Below are positions 1 through 11,031 of a stretch of 64,000 bases of DNA, one piece after another. This DNA comes from Brasenia schreberi (Eukaryota; Streptophyta; Magnoliopsida; Nymphaeales; Cabombaceae). The stretch covers positions 17,974,501-18,038,500 of the forward strand of contig JAYKKT010000089.1 of NCBI GenBank assembly GCA_036023115.1. The letters are read 5' to 3'. The translations under genes and the position numbers were made by a program. Each line of letters opens with the position of its first letter. Position 1 is the stretch's first letter. A model generated the notes under the pieces. It was not told where the DNA came from and did not search any database. It saw nothing but the letters and a program-made list of their open reading frames with translations.

Positions 1-487
1 AAAGCTCAATGTGTGTGAGAGTGCTTGAATTGAAAGACTTACACACACGACATGAAATGAAACCCAAATAGTATAGATCGGCCCTTACTTGGGTCTTTGA
101 AATAAGAGCGAAAGCTCAATGTGTGTGAGTGCTTGAATTGAAAGACAACACACCCAACATAAGCAAAACCCTACAAAAATGAAAGTATATGTATATACTT
201 ATGTATTAGGGGCTGATTAGGCCCGTGTGTGTTCAAAATCGTGTACAACTAAGAGAGTGCACGTGTGTGGGTGTGCCAAGCCACGTTATTACAAGCGGGG
301 GGAGACTATGCTCCGTTATTACAACCCCGTATCGAATTGAATCTCAAGCAAGTATATAACTAAAGACCAAGTTAGGCACTTACTAATAGTTGGTCCGAAG
401 ATGCCTTGCTTGAGCGTGGGCTTGGCCTTCGCCTTGGGCTGCAAAAGGGAGCTCCACGAGGTTGAACGGCAAGGGGAGGTGCTGGGC
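1..487 (-). mobile_element. Partial LTR T1, left piece (minus orientation)
   Basis: This is part of a minus-oriented LTR of the Tat-like family that enters from outside the window. It holds the end of the 110-bp tandem array (1-150), the conserved block around 220-310 and the region around 330-487 that precedes the point where solo LTR S1 is inserted. The LTR resumes after S1 at 3766-3771. Its wording around 180-240 matches the 5' LTR of element A more closely than it matches the LTRs of element C. The true left end lies outside the window. Confidence 0.85.
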
Positions 488-3400
488 TGTAGACGTGCGA
501 AAATCCCCACCCCTTCCGCCTTTTTCAGGGCTCGGAGCGGATCCTCTCGTGTGTCTAAGGCCTATGTATGCAAACAGGGCATGCCAGCTAGCTTACTTAA
601 GCTAGCGAAGATATATTTAACACTGACTTCTAAACGTGGCGACTGTGAGCAAGTAAGCTCTTGTCGTCGTAGACCTTCTTGCACCGATGTGCAAGGGTCA
701 GTCTGTACGCTTTGCAAAAATCGAGTTTTTGGAGAGAAAGCCTACGAAGCGGTTCGAGGTGTCTATTTCGGGTCTTTAAAATGCGATTGCATGTTTTAGA
801 TCACGTAGATTTGCACGTGCCTAAGTCTTTTCTTTTATCCCTTTTCGGGCCACCTAGTTTGTGTGTTATGAACACTTCACTACATGGGCGAATTCGAGCG
901 GGGCTTGCTTTGATGCAATATGCGTCCTACCTCGTGGTATGGCGTAGATGCAATGCAAACTCACGCTACTCCAAAGGGAAAACCTGAAATGTAAAGACAA
1001 TACTGAAGGGAAATAACTGAAGGGAAATAACTGAAGGGAAATAACCGAAGGGAAATAACCGAAGGGAAATGACTTGAAATATAAATGCCGAAGGGAGATA
1101 TGTATATATAATATGTATATGAGCCCTTACTCGGGTCTTGCAAATAAGAGCGAAGGCTCAATGTGGGTGCGTGCTTGAATTGAAAGACTTACACACACGA
1201 CATGAAATTAAACCCAAATATAAATTGCAGTATGGCCTTGACTAAGGTCTTGGGAGTAAGAGCGAAGGCTCAATGTGTGTGAGAGTGCTTGAATTGAAGT
1301 ACTACACACATGACATAAATGAAACCCAAATATAACTGCAATAAGGCCTTTACTAAGGTCTTGGGAATAAGAGCGAAGGCTCAATGTGTGTGAGAGTGCT
1401 TGAATTTAAAGACTTACTCACACGACATGAAATTAAACCCAAATAGTATAGGTCGGCCCTTACTTGGGTCTTTCAAATAAGAGCGAAGGCTCAATGTGTG
1501 TGAGAGTGCTTGAATTGAAAGACTTACTCACATGACATGAAGTTAAACCGAAATAGTATAGGTCGGCCCTTACTTGGGTCTTTCAAATAAGAGCGAAAGC
1601 TCAATGTGTGTGAGTGCTTGAATTGAAAGACAACGCACCCAACTTAAGCAAAAACCCTTCGAAAATGAAAGTATATATATATATATTTATGTATTAGGGG
1701 CTGATTTGGCCCGTGTGTGTTCAAAATCGTGCACAACTAAGAGAGTGCACGTGTGTGGGTGTGCCAAGCCACATTATTACAAGCGGGGGGAGACTATGCT
1801 CCGTTATTACAACCCCGTATCAAATTGAATCTCAAGCAAGTATACAACTAAAGACCGAGTTTAGGCACTTACGAGTAGCTGGTCCGTAGAGGCCTTGCTT
1901 GAGCGTGGGCTTGGCCTTCGCCTTGGGCTGCAAACGGGAGCTCCGCGAGGGTGAATGACGAAGGGTGCTGGCCGACTGCAAGTGGGGCGCGGGATAGGCG
2001 CCTCGAAGGTGGCCGGCTGCAAATGGGTGTCGCCTTGATGTGGGGGATTAAAGGGGATGGGCCAAGTGAGTGTGTAGGGTCACTAGGAGAGTCTAGAGTA
2101 TTGGGGAGTATGGACCTAAAGGGAGTTTAAGGGAAGGCCGAATGTAGATAGGATGGTTAGGTAGTGGCCGATAGTTTAGGTTGTGATAGGTTCGGCTGAG
2201 TGAGAATGGTGGCAGCAAAGGGATGATGTGTAGGTAAGATGGTGGTATGGTGGGTGGCTAGGAGTGGGGAGGGAGTAGAGAAGGAGCTAGGTAGAGTGGG
2301 GGGCACTTACCGAATGGGGAGAGGCGGTGGATGGAAGAGAGAAGCCGGGTGGTTGGGATGGAGAGCAAGTGGTGGTGTCCGGTTGGGAGATGGTGGTGGC
2401 GTCCGGCTAGGAGATGGGGGTGGGATGGAGAGCAAGTGGCGGTGTAGGTGGAGCAGGTGGGAGATGGTGGGACTCGGTTGGACTTGGGGAAGGAAGGGAC
2501 CCGGCTAGGATGGGTGAAGCCACAAGCTAGGAAAACCCGCCCCCAAGGGAGGGGGGGTTTAAATAGGGATGGGTAGGTCGGTTAGGGCTGGGTTTGGGGT
2601 AGTGGTTAGGTGGTTTAGGTAGGGTGGTATGTAGATAAGGTGGGCTGGAAAGGGTTGGGCCAGATATTTTGAAAACTAGGGGTGGTTTAGGGGTTTAGGG
2701 CTAGGTTAGGTGGTTGGCTTTTAGGGTGAGGTTTAGTGAGCTAGGTCAGGTGATTAGGCTAGGTTTAGGCTAGGATTAGGGAAATTAACTTAGGTTTAGG
2801 GAAGGATTAGGGAAGTGGGTTAGGTGATTAGGTTGGGATTAGGCCGGGATTAGGGAAGTGGGTTAGGTGATTAGGCTCAGATTAGGGGTGGATTAGGGGG
2901 GTAGGCTTGGATTAAGTGTTTTGGGTTAGGTTTAGGTGAAGGAGCTCCCTTTGCATGGCCCATAGACTTTAACCATATCATGTTGGTGCAGCCCTAGGTT
3001 AGGTTTTGGCTAATTACAAGCTTAAACCCACTCAATTAGGCTAACCCACATGATTAACCCCAAACTTGACACACAAGTCAAGCTTAATTACAACCCTCTT
3101 GATATTTTCCATCCCCACTCTCTCTCATGCCCATGATCCCGCAAGTGGGCCCCACCTCCATTTATGAGAAGGTGATGTGGGCCATGGATATGGATATTGG
3201 ATTGGATCTCTGGATCCAAATCCAAATCCAAGTCCACATATGGGTTCGGATTGGGATCTGGATATATATGGTCTAGATCCAATCCAAACTGAACTCTGAC
3301 TCCTTCGAGCTGGGTTCGAAACGGACGATTCGTGCGGGGCCTCACAGCATCAGTACTCCGTCTGCATTGGGTCTTCGCCAACATGGTCGTCCGCCTCCGT

Positions 3401-3765
3401 TTCTGCCTTCCGGAGATGATTTCAAATGATATTTTGATAAGAACAGGGTCTTGGACGTTCGAGATCCTGGGGGTGTGAATCAGATACAAGAGTTGCTGTG
3501 CCGGGCTCGACGTGTGCTCCGGTTCCAGGCTCTTTTTAGCTCTCCTGGTCCTGTCTTGATCGGGCCAAGCCACTTCGGGGTTTCAAAACATGTTTTAAAA
3601 AGGTTTTCAAAAGCTATATTATATTTTTGAAATACAGAGTTTAAAACATATGTACAGGGTTGTCTGGAAGGCACCTGGGTTTCCAGACTCAAAAATGGCC
3701 CTTTGGGGCTGCTTTTACAAAACCAGGTTTGTTTAAGAAATTCGTGGGATTTCGGGGTGTTTACA
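488..3765 (-). mobile_element. Solo LTR S1 (minus orientation)
   Basis: A complete LTR of about 3.28 kb with no internal region. Read on the minus strand it starts TGTAAACACC at 3765 and ends CGTCTACA at 488. The flanks are TGGGC (483-487) and TGGCC (3766-3770), a 5-bp TSD with one mismatch, and the host LTR T1 reads continuously across the site once S1 is removed. It contains the 14-bp minisatellite (about 1000-1075), the 110-bp array (about 1110-1650), a splice-donor-like site on the minus strand near 2304-2314, a TATA-like TATTTAAA at 2558-2565 (minus strand) and the telomere-like block at about 2580-2960. Solo LTRs arise by recombination between the two LTRs of an element. Confidence 0.9.
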
Positions 3766-5055
3766 TGGCCGAGTATCCTTGGCGCGCGGAAGAGGCGCCT
3801 TGAAGGTGGCCGGCCACTAGAGATGGGCTGTTTTTGGTGTGTTGGGTTAAAGGACCTAAGTAAGGTCACTAAGGGAATATGGCACTAAGGGAAGGAGCTA
3901 GCAAGGAGAGGGTGATGGCTGACGGATGGCTGGCCGAATGAAGGGGATGACAGTCGGTTGAAGTGGCCGACTAGGGGAGTTCGGTGGTGGGTAGTTAGGG
4001 AGCTATGGGTTCGGCTGAGTGTGAAGGGTGGCGGCGAGTGGAAGGGCTGATGTTAGGGTGGTAGGGGAGTGGATTAGGTGGTTTAGAGTGGAGAGGGAGT
4101 GAAGAGGTGGCAAGATAGGATGTGGGGAGCTTACCGGGTGAAGAAGAGGGTGGCGCTCGGCTGGAAGGAAGTTGGGCAGGCGGTGGCATTCGACTGGAAG
4201 GTGGTGGTGTAGGTCGTGGTGCAGGTGGTGGTGGGATGGGGAGCAGGTGGAGCAGGCGGCTGAGCTTGGGGAAGTGGAGGACACGGCTGGGCTTGGGGAA
4301 GGCGGCTTCTTCGTGATCAAACCCGCCCCCAAGGGGGGGGGGGGGTTTATATAGGGCTGGGTAGGTCGGTCAGGGCTGGGTTTGGGGTAGTGGTTAGGTG
4401 GTTTAGGTAGGGTGGTATGATGATAAGGTGGGTTGGAAAGGGTAGGGCCAGATATTTTAGATACAAGTGGTTTGGGTAGGTTGTGGGCTAGGGGTGGTTT
4501 AGGGGTTTAGGGTTTGGTTAGGTGGGTGGGTTCTAGGGTGAGGTTTAGTGAGCTAGGTTAGGTGATTAGGCTAGGATTAGGCTAGGTTTAGGGTAATTAA
4601 CCTAGGTTTAGAGAAGGATTAGGGAAGTAGGTTAGGTGATTAGGTTGGGATTAGGCCGGGATTAGGGAAGTAGGTTAGGTGATTAGGCTCAGATTAGGGG
4701 TGGATTAGGGTAGAAGGCTAGGATTAGGTATTTTTGGTTAGGTTTAGGTGAAGGAGCTCCCTTTGCATATCCCATAGACCTTAACCACATCATGTTGGTG
4801 CAGCCCTAGGTTAGGTTTTGGCTAATTACAAGCTTAAACCCACTTAATTAGGCTAACCCACAAGATTAACCCCAAACTTGACACACAAGTCAAGCTTAAT
4901 TACAACACACACTTGATCTTATCCACCCCCACTCTCTCTCATGCCCATAATCCCACGTGAATTTCAAGTGGGCCCCACCTCCATTTATGAGAAGGTGATG
5001 TGGGCCATGGATATGGATATTGGAATGGATTTTTGAATCCAAATCCAAATCCAAG
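3766..5055 (-). mobile_element. Partial LTR T1, right piece (minus orientation)
   Basis: Continuation of T1 after solo LTR S1. It includes the splice-donor-like site near 4125-4135, the minus-strand TATA box at 4346-4353 beside a long G tract, and the telomere-like block at about 4370-4760. Compared with complete copies it lacks roughly the last 500 bp of the LTR (its 5' end). It stops at about 5055, where the sequence turns into the 5' LTR of element A in the opposite orientation. Confidence 0.85.
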
Positions 5056-5073
5056 TTTGAAATTCAAAAATCC
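5027..5073. repeat. Centre of a large inverted repeat
   Basis: Positions 5027-5038 (GGATTTTTGAAT) and 5062-5073 (ATTCAAAAATCC) are perfect reverse complements separated by 23 bases. The match continues outward: about 1.75 kb of T1 (5027 back to 3771, then 487 back to 1, skipping S1) is the reverse complement of about 5074-6830. In the sample I compared by eye near 4411-4510 and 5580-5670, the arms differ by only about one indel per 100 bases and share variants not seen in other LTR copies here. Confidence 0.85.
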
Positions 5074-5737
5074 AATCCAATATCCATATCCATGGCCCAC
5101 ATCACCTTCTCATAAATGGAGGTGGGGCCCACTTGAAATTCACGTGGGATTGTGGGCATGAGAGAGAGTGGGGGGGTGGATAAGATCAAGTGTGGTTGTA
5201 ATTAAGCTTGACTTGTGTGTCAAGTTTGGGGTTAATCATGCGGGTTAGCCTAATTGAGTGGGTTTAAGCTTGTAATTAGCCAAAACCTGAACCTAGGGCT
5301 GCACCAACATGATGTGGTTAAAGTCTATGGGCCATGAAAAGGGAGCTCCTTCACCTAAACCTAACCCAAAATACCTAATCCTAGCCTTTCACCCTAATCT
5401 GAACCTAATCACCTAGCCTACTTCGCTAATCCCGGCCTAATCCCAACCTAATCACCCAACCCACTTCCCTAATCCTTCCCTAAACCTAGGTTAAATTTCC
5501 TAAACCTAGCCTAATCCTAGCCTAATCACCTAACCTAGCTCACTAAACCTCACCCTAGAACCCACCCACCTAACCAAACCCTAAAACCCTAAACCACCCC
5601 TAGCCCACAACCTACCCAAACCACTTGTATCTAAAATATCTGGCCCTACCCTTTCCAACCCACCTTATCATCATACCACCCTACCTAAACCACCTAACCA
5701 CTACCCCAAACCCAACAGTAACCGACCTACCCAGCCC

Positions 5738-5745
5738 TATATAAA
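5738..5745 (+). promoter_or_regulatory. TATA box in element A 5' LTR
   Basis: TATATAAA, followed at once by a run of C and a CCTTGGGG hairpin-like stretch. The same box sits at the same relative place in T3 (16818-16825, plus strand) and, on the minus strand, in T1 (4346-4353), S2 (24192-24199) and T4 (63162-63169). Other copies carry TATTTAAA. It is the best candidate for the LTR promoter core; the start site would lie about 25-30 bases downstream. Confidence 0.7.
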
Positions 5746-5950
5746 CCCCCCCCCTTGGGGGCAGGTTTCATCATCGAACCGCCTCACCCATCCCAGCCGG
5801 GTCCTCCACTTCCCCAAGCTCAGCTGCCTACTCCACCTGCTCCACCTGCTCCCCATCCGACCACCACCTGCACCGCCACCTACACCACCACCTTCCAGCA
5901 GAACGCCACCGCCTGCCCAACTCCCTTCCACTCGAGCGCCACCCTCTTCT

Positions 5951-5966
5951 TCACCCGGTAAGCCCC
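5951..5966 (+). promoter_or_regulatory. Splice-donor-like site in LTR leader
   Basis: CCCG|GTAAGCC with the GT at 5958-5959, about 215 bases after the TATA box. Other LTR copies have the stronger form TTCG|GTAAGTAC at the same place (for example T3 near 17042, C 5' LTR at 49329 on the minus strand, S3 near 51254). Retention across copies suggests a real 5' splice site, but no transcript data are available here. Confidence 0.5.
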
Positions 5967-6432
5967 CTACATCCTATCTTGCCACCTCTTCACTCCCTCT
6001 CCACTCTAAACCACCTAATCCACTCCCCTACCACCCTAACATCAGCCCTTCCACTCGCCGCCACCCTTCTCACTCAGCCGAACCCATAGCTCCCTAACTA
6101 CCCACCACCAAGCTCCTACTCGGCCACTCCAACCGACTGTCACCTTGTCATTTGGTCAGCCACCCGCCAGCCGTATCCTTCCCCTATCTAGTTCCCTTCC
6201 CTTAATGCCATATTCCCCAACATTACACTCCCCCTAGTGACCTTACTTAGGTCCTTTAACCCAACACACCAAAAACAGCCTATCTCTAGTGGCCGGCCAC
6301 CTTCAAGGCGCCCGTTCCGCGCACCAAGGACCTCCGGCCAGAACCTCCTCTTGCCGTTCAACCTCGCGGAGCTCCCTTTTGCAGCCCAAGGCGAAGGCCA
6401 AGCCCACGCTCAAGCAAGGCATCTACGGACCA

Positions 6433-6447
6433 GCTACTAGTAAGTGC
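6433..6447 (+). promoter_or_regulatory. Second splice-donor-like site in LTR
   Basis: CTACTA|GTAAGTGCC with the GT at 6440-6441. The GTAAGT hexamer is conserved at the equivalent place in T3 (about 17702), S3 (about 51700) and, on the minus strand, in the other LTRs. It lies about 480 bases after the first donor-like site. Confidence 0.4.
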
Positions 6448-6639
6448 CTAACTCGGTCTTTAGTTGTATACTTGCTTGAGATTCAATTCGATACGGGGTT
6501 GTAATAATGGAGCATAGTCTCCCCCCGCTTGTAATAATGTGGCTTGGCACACCCACACACGTGCACTCTCCTAGTTGTGCACGATTTTGAACACACACGG
6601 GCCTAATCAGCCCCTAATACATAAGTATATACATATACT

Positions 6640-7400
6640 TTCATTTTTGTAGGGTTTTGCTTAAGTTGGGTGCGTTGTCTTTCAATTCAAGCACTCACAC
6701 ACATTGAGCCTTCGCTCTCATTTGAAGGACCCAAGTAAGGGCCGACCTATACTATTTGGGTTTCATTTCATGTCGTGTGTGTAAGTCTTTCAATTCAAGC
6801 ACTCTCACACACATTGAGCTTTCGCTCTTATTTGAAAGACCCAAGTAAGGGCCGACCTATACTATTTGGGTTTCATTTCATGTCGTGTGTGTAAGTCTTT
6901 CAATTCAAGCACTCTCACACACATTGAGCTTTCGCTCTTATTTGAAAGACCCAAGTAAGGGCCGACCTATACTATTTGGGTTTCATTTCATGTCGTGTGT
7001 GTAAGTCTTTCAATTCAAGCACTCTCACACACATTGAGCTTTCGCTCTTATTTGAAAGACCCAAGTAAGGGCCGACCTATACTATTTGGGTTTCATTTCA
7101 TGTCGTGTGTGTAAGTCTTTCAATTCAAGCACTCTCACACACATTGAGCTTTCGCTCTTACTCCCAAGACCTTAGTCAAGGCCTATTGCACTTATATTTG
7201 GGTTTCATTTCATGTTGTGTGCGTAGTACTTCAATTCAAGCACTCACACACATTGAGCTTTCACTCTTATTCCCAAGACCTTAGTTAAGGCCATACTGCA
7301 ATTTATATTTGGGTTTAATTTCATGTCGTGTGTGTAAGTCTTTCAATTCAAGCACTCACCCACATTGAGCCTTCGCTCTTATTTGCAAGACCCGAGTAAG
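6640..7400 (+). repeat. 110-bp tandem repeat array inside LTR
   Basis: About six or seven head-to-tail units with a 110-bp period (the phrase TTTGAAAGACC recurs at 6831, 6941 and 7051). Each unit contains a GTCGTGTGTGTAAGTC stretch, a CTCACACACATTGAGC stretch and a GTAAGGGCC stretch. Outer units are diverged and inner ones nearly identical, as expected from repeated unequal exchange. Equivalent arrays occur in other LTR copies with different unit counts. Confidence 0.9.
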
Positions 7401-7998
7401 GGCCCATATACCTACTCTATATACATATCTCCCTTCGGCATTTATATTTCAAGTCATTTCCCTTCGGTTATTTCCCTTCAGTATTGTCTTTACATTCGGG
7501 TTTTCCCTTTGGAGTAGTGTGAGTTTGCATTGCATCTATGCCATACCACGAGGTAGGACGCATATTGCATCAAAGCAAGCCCCGCTCGAATTCGCCCATG
7601 TAGTGGAGTGTTCATAACACACAAACTAGGTGGCCCATAAAGGGATAAAAGGAAAGACTTAGGCACGTGCAAATCCACGTGATCTAAAATATGCAACCGC
7701 ATCTAAAAGACCCGAATTAGACACCTCGAACCGCTTCGTAGACTTTCTATCCTAAAACTCGATTTTTGCAAAGCATACAGACTGACCCTTGCGCATCGGT
7801 GCAAGAAGGTTTGCGACGACAAGAGCTCACTTGCTCACAGTCGCCATGATTAGAAGTCAGTTTTAATATATCTTCGCTAGCTTAGGTAAGCTAGCTGGCA
7901 TGCCCTGTTTACATAAATAGGCCTTAGACGCACGAGAGGATCCGCTGCAAGCCCTGAAAAGGTGAGAAGCGGGGATTTTTTTCGTGCGTCTACAGAGA

Positions 7999-8017
7999 TT
8001 GGCATGCCCGGTGGGAC
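7999..8017 (+). other. Primer-binding site of element A (candidate)
   Basis: TTGGCATGCCCGGTGGGAC starts four bases after the LTR end at 7994. The same motif lies next to the 5' LTR of element B (27835-27857) and element C (47381-47404) on the minus strand. Position and conservation identify it as the site where a tRNA primes minus-strand DNA synthesis; I did not assign the tRNA. Confidence 0.75.
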
Positions 8018-8085
8018 GTGAGCCTTTCAAAAATCGAGTTTTAAGGTAAAAGTTTTTCAAAAATTTTGTTAAAAAGGTGTCATTT

Positions 8086-8113
8086 TAACTTGTTTTCTTT
8101 GCTTGTACTTAGG
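8086..8113 (+). promoter_or_regulatory. Splice-acceptor-like site before gag of element A
   Basis: A T-rich tract followed by GTACTTAG|G with the AG at 8111-8112, 25 bases before the gag ATG (8138). A TTTTAAC stretch just upstream could serve as branch point. Element C has TTTTACTTAG|G at 47292-47293 (minus strand) and element B has an AG|G at the same place. Conserved but untested. Confidence 0.45.
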
Positions 8114-8137
8114 ACATTTTGAAAAGGCTTGAAAAGC

Positions 8138-11006
8138 ATGTCAAAATCCAATCCAAGTGAAGTGTCGAGCCAAGGCTCATGCGCATCAAGTTCTCACTCT
8201 AGGAGGATTTTCAAAAACAAAATAAAACTAGATGAAATCGAGGACTTGAGAAGGGAGTTTGAGGCCAAAATCGATGCTCTCAGCCAAGAGGCTGAAGTAG
8301 GCGATTCATGTTCATCAAATGGTGAACAAAGGCCTAAAATGAAATCTGAAAAACCTCGCAAGCACAAAGAGGCCTCCGTAATGGAAGGCAACCAATACCA
8401 CGAGTCCTTCACACAAAAGGACCGTAAAGCCCTACAGTAGTTGCTGAAAGGGCAGAATAAAGAGAAAAGGAGCTACACCCTGTCTGATTTCCTTCCTATG
8501 GATTACGAAACAGACAGTGACGATGAAATACTGAACTTCCATCGGTATGATGGCATGGGAGACCCTAGGTCTCACTTGCAGCTTTTCTCACGTCGAGCCC
8601 ATAAGAAGAAAATGGACTCGATGAAATGGGTGTATTGGTTCCCTTTATCCCTTAAAGGCACAGCTGCCAAATGGCTGGCTTCCTACGACTTAAGCCAGTT
8701 CGCTACTTTTGAAGAGCTAGCGAACTACTTCATGCAAAGATTTGCACACAACGTAGAAGTCACGCCGACTCTGAATACCTTAAGGGATACAAAGCAAGGC
8801 ATGAACGAAGACGTACATGCCTTCATTATAAGATGGAGGTCACTTTTGGGCCAAGTGCGAGAGCCTATATCCGAAGGATGCGTAGTCATGCTCATCCTGG
8901 ATAATTTTAAAAGCGAGTTAAAAACCCTTCTCTCGCTCCATGAGATCTCAACTTTCCATAAGTTGATCAAAAAGGCCTCCCTTTTCGAAACCAACTTGCG
9001 AAAAGGGACATACGATCACTTATGGAAAGGAAGTGCCATTCCAAAAACCCGCTTGGAAAAGCCCATCACATACGGGCTACCCATGATGGACAAAGAGGCA
9101 AAGCCCCATAAAATCGCCAATGTCCGGGTGGATCCAGGCGTGGCGGGCACTTCCAAAAATTTCGAAAAGATAGAAAATAAGAGGGAGCGAAATTTTCAAA
9201 AACCGGTTGAAAAACGGGAGTACACTCCACTGGGGAAACCTGTGTCGGAGGTCCTAGACCTCCTACTTGCCCAGGGCATGATAGAACTCCCTGAAATCCC
9301 CGAAGGAGTCACTTCCAAAGGGGGCATTTAAACCGATTTTGTAAGTATCATCGGCTCAAAGGCCATGATACTAAACGCTGCTTCTCCCTCTTAAATAAAA
9401 TTAAGAACTTGATAGCAGAAGGCCGGCTCCAGGTCACTGTGGAACCTGAGCCACCTCAAGCTATCTTCAAAGAACCCTTTCCCAAACACGCCAGTGGCAG
9501 TGGGAAAGGAAAGGAGGTATATACCCTCACCATTTCCAAGGAACTAGTGCAAAAACCAGAACCTGGTCGACCTACTTGTGCGCCCATTCTTGTACTATAC
9601 AAGAAGCCCGCCCAAGTCGTCATTCGGGGACCACCACAAGTGGAATCCCCGGTAAAACCAGTTTTAAAAATCCAAGGTTCTCCTCAACCCATCCTTAGAG
9701 CCAAAGTTAGCGCGAACCCTAGGTTGGTCGTGGGGGAAGTCACTAGATCCGGGAGGATCTATCAACCCCCACACCTTCAAGGTGCTCAAAAGGTGGTCAG
9801 TGTGCCTGGCCCTCAAAAGCATGTATCCCTAGTGTTCTGCCAAAAGCAGATAAGGACAAAGTCATCCTAAATCCTTATGACTTCGAAAACCACTTTTCAA
9901 AGATTCCTATTCACATGTCTATCTTAGAGCTTATAAAAACCTCGCCTAGGCATAGACTTGTATTAGAGAAAATTCTAGAAAGGGCCAAGGTTGATTCGAA
10001 CATAAGTCCGGAATCCTTGTCTGCCCAAGTGGCTTTATTAGGAGCAAAATCGCCCATCACTTTCTCGGAAGATGATGTAGATAGACCCTATGAAACCCAT
10101 AACCAGACCCTGCATATCGAGGTGGTTCTAAACAACCACTCTCTGGACAGGTGCATAGTCGATGGTGGAGGAGGGCTCAACATCCTTCCACTTCATGTGG
10201 CGTACAAAATCGGAGTCACCTTGACTTCAGTGAACCCAAGCCCCATCGTTATCACTGGATACGATGGGAATGCGTCTAGACCTTTAGGATCCATCGAACT
10301 CCCAATGGAAACGGGAGGGATCGAACACACGGGGGTGTTCCATGTCTTGGACATCCACCCCCATTATAACCTGTTGTTGGGAAGGCCCTGGATACACAGT
10401 TTGTGCGCTGTGCCATCCACCTTCCACAGGTGTGTCAAGATCCCTTTTAGGGACCAGGTCGTAGTGATCCTAGGTGAGAGTCACCCACAGTTTCAGGGGA
10501 TCATAAACTCCCCTTGTTTATCAAGCTCCCAAGCCCATGAGGCTAACCTGGGGCAAATTATGGTTGAGCCACCTCAGCTCGTGTTGAACAACCCTAGGAA
10601 GGTTGTATGTGTGAAGGGGCCGCCCAAAGCAGGCCCCCTCCCGACTTTAATCCTTCTAGGAAAACCCAAGCGTTCCCTATTTCCAAGGCCCCTGGACAAG
10701 AGGCCATATGAGCACAATATGGACGATAGCATGTTCCAGGACCACGACTTGTATCAAACTTTTTCGAAAAACAAAAAGTCGTGGAACATGTTGTTGAACA
10801 TGGGCTACACGCCCTACAAGAGTCTAGGGGCACAGAACCAGGGTCTCCTAGAGCCCATCCTTCCTAGGGCCAATCCAAGCCGATATGGGATCGGCTATAC
10901 TCCCCGAATACCGTCGGAGCCACCCCCTGTGACCACCTGGGTCAAGGGTGCCCCGGAACCTGTCTTAGAAGAGACCTACGATTTAGATCTCCTATTCCGA
11001 GTCTAA
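8138..11006 (+). pseudogene. gag-pro of element A (decayed)
   Basis: Capsid-type Gag followed by a retropepsin, the structural and processing part of the retrotransposon. I take ATG 8138 (MSKSNPSEV), which aligns with element C. An N-terminal charged, probably coiled-coil stretch is followed by the Gag domain (about 8500-9000), a knuckle-like CKYHRLKGHDTKRC motif near 9345-9385 and a retropepsin (about 10080-10430) with VDGGGG at its active site and LLGRPW later. The reading frame is broken by a CAG-to-TAG stop at 8438-8440, a one-base loss near 9322 and another near 9810; from 9915 to the TAA at 11004-11006 it is open. It cannot encode a full-length protein. Pol follows 25 bases later in another frame. 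Confidence 0.88.
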
Positions 11007-11013
11007 CCCGTAG

Positions 11014-11031
11014 TGTTTTCCCTTTGTAGGT
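11014..11031 (+). promoter_or_regulatory. Splice-acceptor-like site before pol of element A
   Basis: TTTTCCCTTTGTAG|GT with the AG at 11028-11029, leaving GT then ATG (11032). The same polypyrimidine tract and AG precede the pol ATG in B (minus strand, near 21593-21607), C (44373-44374, minus strand) and E (near 59178-59189). An intron between protease and RT is known from the related Ogre elements; here this is inference from the motif. Confidence 0.55.

Larger units (their letters stand above)
5056..7994 (+). mobile_element. 5' LTR of element A, missing its 5' end
   Basis: Plus-oriented LTR of about 2.94 kb that lacks roughly the first 550 bp of the family LTR. It ends TCTACA at 7994, directly before the primer-binding site. 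Contents in order: telomere-like block (about 5350-5710), TATA box (5738-5745), C tract and C-rich leader with a splice-donor-like site (5958), a second donor-like site (6440), the 110-bp tandem array (about 6640-7400) and a U5-like 3' portion. The first half resembles T1, the last half resembles T3, so this LTR may be a recombinant. Confidence 0.88.

Noticed and set aside
2239..2508. Gly/Trp-rich open frame in solo LTR S1 (also 4122-4316, 23973-24313)
   Set aside because: Reverse complement of the C-rich leader; low complexity and not conserved between copies.
5350..5710. Interstitial telomere
   Set aside because: Words are degenerate (CCTAATC, CCTAACC and others), and the block occurs at the same LTR position in each copy, so it travelled with the element.
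6640..7400. Regular repeats resembling a CRISPR array
   Set aside because: The 110-bp units are contiguous with no unique spacers and recur inside LTRs of a plant genome.
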